From Rhodospirillales bacterium URHD0017 (GTDB lineage Bacteria > Pseudomonadota > Alphaproteobacteria > Reyranellales > Reyranellaceae), in contig FODP01000005.1 in NCBI GenBank assembly GCA_900110395.1, positions 1-57,519 on the forward strand: a DNA stretch of 57,519 bases, written 5' to 3'. The notes below the pieces were generated by a model. That model had not been told where the DNA came from, made no database searches, and saw only the letters and a program-made list of their open reading frames with translations. The position numbers and the translations under genes were made by a program. Positions 53,242 to 57,519 of this stretch are shown piece by piece; positions within the stretch are counted from its first letter, which is position 1; each line of letters begins with the position of its first letter.

Positions 53242-54042
53242 TCAGCTTCCCTTCTTCAGGAGCTCGTCGGTCGGGATGTCGACGCCATGATACTGCTTGT
53301 AGATGGCGGCGAGCTTGCCGTTCTTGAGGTTGGCCTTCACCCAGTCGTTGATCCAGGCGAGGAGCTTGGGCTCGTCCTTGCGCACCCCGATCGCCAGCCA
53401 GTTGGTCTGCATGGTGATCTTGGGCTCTACGGTACGCGCCGGGTTCTTCTTGCTGATCGCGGGCAGGAGCGAGCGCGCCGTCGCCAGGATGTCGGCCTGG
53501 CCCGAGGCCACGGCCACAGCCATGGTGGCATCGTCCTCGTAGCGCACGATCTGCGCGCCCTTGGCCTGCTTGGTGAGGTCGCTGTCCTGCGTGGTGCCGC
53601 GCACGACGGCGACCTTCTTGCCGTCGAGGTCGGCGAGGCTCTTGATCTGCACGGTCTTGAGGCCAGCCACCACCGAGGGATGGTCGGCGTAGGGGACCGA
53701 GAAGTCGATCACCTTGGCGCGGTCGGGCGTGATCGACAGCGTCGAGACGACGACGTCGACCTTGTTGGTCTGCAGCATGGGGATGCGGCTGGGGCCGGTT
53801 GTCGTCACGATCTCGAGCTGGACGCCGAGGTCCTTGGCCAGAAGCTTGGCGAGGTCGACGTCCGAACCGGTCGGCTGCATCTTGTCGTCGGTCATGCCGA
53901 AGGGCGGGATGGCCGTATCAATGGCCACGCGGATCTTGCCGGCCTTCTTGATCTCGTCGAGCGTGTCGGCGTGCGCGGGCAGGCCGAACGACAAGGCCAC
54001 GGCTGCGCCTCCCATGAGGCGCAGCAACATACGCTTGTTCAT
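53242..54042 (-). CDS. Family-3 ABC transporter binding protein (second of tandem pair)
   Basis: 266 residues. Signal peptide LLRLMGGAAVALSFGLPAHA, then DTLDEIKKAGKIRVAIDTAIPPFGMTDDKMQPTGSDVDLAKLLAKDLGV and VVSTLSITPDRAKVIDFSVPYAD, the family-3 amino-acid-binding signature. It is a close paralogue of the product of the gene just upstream. The pocket residues around the MTDDKMQPTG strand are shared by both copies. It lies 7 bases downstream of the first copy. Confidence 0.92.
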   Translation of the reverse strand: MNKRMLLRLMGGAAVALSFGLPAHADTLDEIKKAGKIRVAIDTAIPPFGMTDDKMQPTGSDVDLAKLLAKDLGVQLEIVTTTGPSRIPMLQTNKVDVVVSTLSITPDRAKVIDFSVPYADHPSVVAGLKTVQIKSLADLDGKKVAVVRGTTQDSDLTKQAKGAQIVRYEDDATMAVAVASGQADILATARSLLPAISKKNPARTVEPKITMQTNWLAIGVRKDEPKLLAWINDWVKANLKNGKLAAIYKQYHGVDIPTDELLKKGS

Positions 54043-54049
54043 GATTTCC

Positions 54050-54841
54050 CTACTGGTTCAGGATGACGTCGGGCAGGCCGTTGCCGTGATACTTCTTGTA
54101 GATCGCGTCGAGCTTGCCGTTCTTGAGGTTGGTGGCGATCCACTTGTCGACCTCTTCGAGCAGCCGCTTCTCGTCCTTCTTGACGCCGACGGCGAGCTTG
54201 AAGGTGTCGAGCACAAACTTGACCTCGACCTGGCGGGCCGGGTTCTTCTTGTCGATCGGCGCGACCAGAAGCTCGGCCGTGGAGAAGATGTCGACCTGGC
54301 CGCTCAGGAACGCCTGCGCCTCGGTGGCATCGTCCTCGTAGCGCACCAGCTTCATGCCCTTGGGGCCTTCCTTGGTGAGCTGGGTGTCGTGCGTCGTGCC
54401 GCGCACGGTGCCGACGGTCTTGCCGTCGAGGTCGGCCATGCTCTTCAGCGCGATGTTCTTGGGCGCGGCGATGACCGTGCGCAGCACGGCATAGCCTTTG
54501 GAGAAGTCGATGACCTTGGCGCGCTCGGGCGTGATCGACAGCGTCGAGATCACGAGATCGGCCTTGCCGGTCTGCAGCGACGGAATGCGCGCGGCGCCGG
54601 TGGTCGGTACGTGCTCGAACTGCAGGCCCCAGTCCGCGGCCAGCAGCTTTGCGGTCTCGATGTCCGACCCGGTCGGCTGCATCTTGTCGTCGGTCATGCC
54701 ATAGGGCGGCACGCCGAGATCGACGGCGATCCTGATCTTGCCGGATTTCTTGATGTCATCGAGCGCATCGGCATTCGCCGCCTGCGCAAGACCGATCACC
54801 GCAATCGCCGCAACGGCGATGCCTGACAGCACCCTCTTCAT
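54050..54841 (-). CDS. Family-3 ABC transporter binding protein (first of tandem pair)
   Basis: 263 residues. Signal peptide RVLSGIAVAAIAVIGLAQAANA, then DALDDIKKSGKIRIAVDLGVPPYGMTDDKMQPTGSDIETAKLLA and VISTLSITPERAKVIDFSKGYA. It is a paralogue of the second copy, kept separate by differences after residue 115 (VLRTVIAAPKNIALK against DHPSVVAGLKTVQIK). Tandem binding proteins let one transporter serve two related ligands. Preceded by rpiB at 34 bases. Confidence 0.92.
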   Translation of the reverse strand: MKRVLSGIAVAAIAVIGLAQAANADALDDIKKSGKIRIAVDLGVPPYGMTDDKMQPTGSDIETAKLLAADWGLQFEHVPTTGAARIPSLQTGKADLVISTLSITPERAKVIDFSKGYAVLRTVIAAPKNIALKSMADLDGKTVGTVRGTTHDTQLTKEGPKGMKLVRYEDDATEAQAFLSGQVDIFSTAELLVAPIDKKNPARQVEVKFVLDTFKLAVGVKKDEKRLLEEVDKWIATNLKNGKLDAIYKKYHGNGLPDVILNQ

Positions 54842-54875
54842 CGTTTCCTCCAGCTACCACTCGTTGTTTGAACTT

Positions 54876-55322
54876 CTAGCGACCCGCATCCATGTCGGCG
54901 AGTTTGGCGACACGACGGCGGAATTCCTCCGCGGTCGAGAATTTCGCGTTGAGATAGGCGGCGATCAGATCCCTGGCGAGCCAGGGCCCGACGATCTGCG
55001 CGCCGATGCACATGACGTTGACGTCGTCGTGCTCGACGCACTGATGGGCGGAATGGACGTCGTGGCAGACCGCAGCGCGGATGCCCTTCATCTTGTTGGC
55101 GCCGATCGAGGCGCCGACGCCGGTGCCGCAGATCATCAGGCCGCGCTCGGCCTTGCCGGAAGTGATCGCGGCCGCGACCTTGCGGGCAATGTCGGGAAAG
55201 TCGACGGGATGGGGATCGTAGGAGCCAACGTCCTCGATCTCGTGGCCCTGCTCCTTCAGGAAGGCCAGCATCTCGGCCTTCATGGGGAAGCCCGCATGGT
55301 CCGATCCGACGACGATTTTCAT
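54876..55322 (-). CDS. rpiB: Ribose-5-phosphate isomerase B
   Basis: 148 residues, the usual RpiB length. D8-H9 in VGSDHAGF, the catalytic cysteine C65 in MICGTGVGASIGANK, and the phosphate-binding EHDDVNVMCIGAQIVG. It converts ribose-5-phosphate to ribulose-5-phosphate or, in paralogues such as sugar-phosphate isomerases of the LacAB family, other aldose-ketose pairs. The start ATG overlaps the GntR stop by 4 bases. Its presence beside an uptake system suggests that the imported solute, or a partner, is a sugar or sugar acid. Confidence 0.92.
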   Translation of the reverse strand: MKIVVGSDHAGFPMKAEMLAFLKEQGHEIEDVGSYDPHPVDFPDIARKVAAAITSGKAERGLMICGTGVGASIGANKMKGIRAAVCHDVHSAHQCVEHDDVNVMCIGAQIVGPWLARDLIAAYLNAKFSTAEEFRRRVAKLADMDAGR

Positions 55323-56086
55323 AAGTTGCTCGCTTGGCTCTGGTAGCTGGTGAACAGGTTCTTGCGACGCAATTCGTCGCCGATCTTGAAGTGCTCGCGC
55401 AGGCGGCTCTCGGCCGCGTCGGGGTCGCGCTGGACCAGCGAGAGGAACACCGCGCGATGCGCATCGACCAGGTGCGAGGTGATGGCCGGCTCGCGGAAGG
55501 TGTCGCGCCGGCGCTCGACGTGGCTGCGCATCAGCAGCGGCGAGATCGCCTCGTAGATCTTCATCAACGCACTCGAGCCGCTCGCCCGCACGATGGCGAG
55601 ATGGAAGGCATAGTCGGCCTGGCCGCCCTTCTCCGGATCGTCGAGCGAAACGACCAGCGTGTCGAGCATGCCGGCCAGCGCCTGCAGGTCGCGCTCGCTT
55701 GCCCGCTCGCAGGCCAGCCGGATGGCCTGGCACTCAATGGCGATGCGGGCCTGCAGCACGTCGTCCAGGATGTTGGGTTCGGGGGCGAGGCAGAGGGTCA
55801 GGGCCTGACCCAGCACCGAGGCATCGGCCGCTCGCACGAAGGCGCCACGGCCGTGCCGGATGTCCAAAAGGCCGAGCATGGCGAGCGAGCGCAGCGCCTC
55901 GCGCAGCACCGGCCGGCTGACGCCCAGCGCCAGCGCCAGCTCGCGCTCGGCCAGCAGCCGGTCGCCCGCCTTCAATTCGCCCGACAGCAGCTTGTCGCGA
56001 AAGAAGGTGAAGACCCGGGCGGCGCCGCCAAGCGCCTCCTCGTCATTCGATCGAACAATAATGTCGGATACGGCCAAGTCTTGCAT
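55319..56086 (-). CDS. FCD-type GntR-family transcriptional regulator
   Basis: 255 residues. Winged helix about residues 20-90 (FFRDKLLSGELKAGDRLLAERELALALGVSRPVLREALRSLAMLGLLDIRHGRGAFV), then an all-helical FCD ligand domain with the metal-site pattern DYAFHLAIV, HLVDAHRAVF and LREHFKI. Such regulators bind carboxylic or sugar-acid effectors through the metal. A perfect 13-base palindrome of the GntR/FCD type lies upstream of its start, implying autoregulation of this operon. ATG 56086 has no strong ribosome site; a longer frame upstream would cover the operator and is rejected. Confidence 0.9.
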   Translation of the reverse strand: MQDLAVSDIIVRSNDEEALGGAARVFTFFRDKLLSGELKAGDRLLAERELALALGVSRPVLREALRSLAMLGLLDIRHGRGAFVRAADASVLGQALTLCLAPEPNILDDVLQARIAIECQAIRLACERASERDLQALAGMLDTLVVSLDDPEKGGQADYAFHLAIVRASGSSALMKIYEAISPLLMRSHVERRRDTFREPAITSHLVDAHRAVFLSLVQRDPDAAESRLREHFKIGDELRRKNLFTSYQSQASNL

Positions 56087-56097
56087 TTGGTCAGTCC

Positions 56098-56110
56098 GTG
56101 GTCTGACCAC
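56098..56110. promoter_or_regulatory. Operator palindrome for the FCD GntR regulator
   Basis: GTGGTC-T-GACCAC is an exact 13-base palindrome, 12 bases upstream of the gntR ATG (minus strand). The TGGTC-n-GACCA core is the usual form bound by FadR-type FCD regulators. A second, partial TTGGTCAG lies at 56087-56094, adjacent to the start codon. Confidence 0.7.
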
Positions 56111-56334
56111 TCTAAACCGCCGGAAGGTGAGGGGCAACCGGGGCTGTGACCCTTGGGGTTCCCCGAATCCCAAATAGTCACCCCGATGACGCAACTTTCC
56201 TATGAAGGAAACGTTGGTTGGTTGCGGGGGGACTAAGCGCGCGTGGGCGGCCGTGCCATCGGAAACCCAAAATGCCGGCTCATGAGCCTCGCTGGTGCTG
56301 TGACTGAACAATTCCAGGCAGGGGTGAGTGTCCC

Positions 56335-57519
56335 ATGACGGCCGATGTCGATACCGCTGCAACAGCGGCAAGCCCGGTCTCCTCCCGTCGTGGAGCCGCC
56401 GTCCAGAACGGCGCCGTCCCCGTCGACCTTCATGAGCTGCAGCAGGCCCTCGAGGCCGTGCGCTCCGGCGACTTCTCGGTGCGCCTGCCGACCGGACGGG
56501 CCGACGCGATGGGCCGCATCGGCGTGCTGTTCAATGAGATCGTCGGCGCCAACCAGGTGATGGCCCAGCAGCTCGAGCGCATCGGCAAGTCGGTCGGCGA
56601 GCAGGGCCGCACCCGCCAGCGCGTGAAGTTCGCCCTTTCCACCGCCTCCTGGGGCGAGATGGAAGGCTCGGTCAACGGCCTGATCGACGACCTGGTGTGG
56701 CCGACCACCGAGGTGACGCGCGTGATCGGCGCGGTGGCGCAGGGCGACCTGTTGCAGACCGTGCGCCTCGACGTCGACGGCCGCCCGCTGAAGGGCGAGT
56801 TTTTGCGCGCAGCGACGATCGTGAACACCATGATCAAGCAGCTCTCGGTGTTCACCTCCGAAGTGACGCGCGTGGCGCGCGAGGTCGGCACCGAGGGCAA
56901 GCTCGGCGGCCAGGCCAAAGTGAGCGAGGTCACCGGCGTGTGGCGCGAGCTGACCGAGAGCGTCAACTCGATGGCCAACAACCTGACGGCCCAGGTGCGC
57001 AACATCTCGGACGTAACCATCGCGGTGGCCAACGGCGACCTGTCGCGCAAGATCACCGTCGACCCGCGCGGCGAGATCCTGCAGCTGAAAGAAGCCATCA
57101 ACACCATGGTGGACCAGCTGCGCTCCTTCGCCTCGGAAGTGACCCGCGTGGCGCGCGAGGTCGGCACCGAGGGCAAGCTCGGCGGCCAGGCGATCGTGCC
57201 CGGCGTCGCCGGCACCTGGAAGGATCTGACCGATTCGGTGAACGCCATGTGCGGCAGCCTCACCGACCAGGTGCGCAACATCGCCGACGTGACCACCGCC
57301 GTGGCGCGCGGCGACTTGTCCAAGAAGATCACCGTCGACGTGCGCGGCGAGATCCTGCAGCTCAAGGACACCATCAACACCATGGTGGACCAGCTGAACG
57401 GTTTCGCCGGCGAGGTGACCCGTGTGGCCCGCGAGGTCGGCACCGAAGGCAAGCTGGGTGGCCAGGCGCAGGTGCCGGGCGTCGCCGGTACCTGGAAGGA
57501 CCTGACCGACAACGTCAAC
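56335..57519 (+). CDS. Soluble multi-HAMP sensor kinase, N-terminal part (cut by window edge)
   Basis: 395 codons without a stop reach the right edge, so the 3' end is outside. After a short variable N terminus ([16 protein letters not shown]), two divergent HAMP-like units are followed by three tandem HAMP-type units of exactly 92 residues, each beginning [19 protein letters not shown] and containing [12 protein letters not shown] coiled-coil helices. No membrane segment is visible. Proteins of this build usually continue into GAF, histidine kinase, receiver and Hpt domains, as in the Nik1/Os1 type. AGGGGTGAG precedes ATG 56335. Divergent from the GntR operon across about 250 bases. Confidence 0.85.
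   Translation, partial: MTADVDTAATAASPVSSRRGAAVQNGAVPVDLHELQQALEAVRSGDFSVRLPTGRADAMGRIGVLFNEIVGANQVMAQQLERIGKSVGEQGRTRQRVKFALSTASWGEMEGSVNGLIDDLVWPTTEVTRVIGAVAQGDLLQTVRLDVDGRPLKGEFLRAATIVNTMIKQLSVFTSEVTRVAREVGTEGKLGGQAKVSEVTGVWRELTESVNSMANNLTAQVRNISDVTIAVANGDLSRKITVDPRGEILQLKEAINTMVDQLRSFASEVTRVAREVGTEGKLGGQAIVPGVAGTWKDLTDSVNAMCGSLTDQVRNIADVTTAVARGDLSKKITVDVRGEILQLKDTINTMVDQLNGFAGEVTRVAREVGTEGKLGGQAQVPGVAGTWKDLTDNVN
56860..57519 (+). repeat. In-gene tandem repeat, 276-base period
   Basis: The string GAAGTGACGCGCGTGGCGCG and its close variants begin at 56860, 57136 and 57412, exactly 276 bases (92 codons) apart. Several blocks are nearly identical at DNA level, notably the 45 bases that encode the [12 protein letters not shown] part. 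The conservation of synonymous bases suggests recent duplication or gene conversion among the units. Confidence 0.85.

Overview
The window is high-GC DNA from a Gram-negative alphaproteobacterium, most likely of the order Hyphomicrobiales (Bradyrhizobium- or Reyranella-like). The evidence is the many ABC-transporter and enolase-superfamily genes, HWE-type and multi-HAMP sensor kinases, a Liv-type importer, a DUF993 sugar operon, and intergenic palindromes around AGCGGAC and CCTCTCCCCC. The genus cannot be fixed from this sequence alone. It reads as an ordinary chromosomal segment of a soil or water heterotroph with heavy investment in solute uptake. There is no prophage, CRISPR array, rRNA or tRNA that I can see.

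Layout. 1-1,450: an IS1182-type transposase tail cut by the window edge, then a secreted MORN-repeat protein lying between two related hairpin repeats. 1,476-9,501 (all minus): a double-barrel porin, a receiver/HWE-kinase pair, a membrane class III cyclase, a small secreted protein and aquaporin Z. 9,693-14,265 (minus): a complete livKHMGF importer ending in a clear intrinsic terminator, with a mandelate-racemase-type enzyme upstream. 15,476-23,357 (plus): six genes with stop/start overlaps: two lipoprotein adaptors, an RND pump, a CoA-transferase, a HutD-like protein and a PanE-like reductase. 23,368-28,700: two paralogous polytopic membrane proteins in convergent orientation around a molybdate-binding-like protein, then a class III aminotransferase and a cupin. 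28,749-36,126: tandem HAD phosphatases, an atypical SDR, a DsbA/FrnE-like protein, an AsmA protein and a luciferase-like oxidoreductase. 36,327-39,657: two paralogous orphan peptide-type binding proteins, each followed by the same hairpin.

39,764-43,718 holds a RutR-like TetR regulator, a candidate operator, and a sugar-catabolic set (Gfo/Idh/MocA dehydrogenase, DUF993 aldolase-like protein, sugar phosphate isomerase). The isomerase carries an in-frame TGA at residue 31. 43,723-47,502 (minus) is an Fbp/Afu-type ABC importer. 47,549-50,563 has a YaiI-family protein, a small secreted protein, a second enolase-superfamily enzyme and a binding-protein-fold protein with no possible signal peptide. 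51,141-56,086 (minus) is one operon: FCD-type GntR regulator, RpiB, two family-3 binding proteins, two permeases and an ATPase, with a perfect GntR-type palindrome 12 bases upstream of the regulator start. 56,335 to the right edge is the start of a soluble multi-HAMP sensor kinase built on an exact 92-residue repeat.

No wholly new defence or mobile system is visible. The observations most worth following are the in-frame TGA in the isomerase, the RND pump fused translationally to metabolic genes, the double-barrel porin, the two regulator/operator pairs, and the convergent membrane paralogues around a binding protein.
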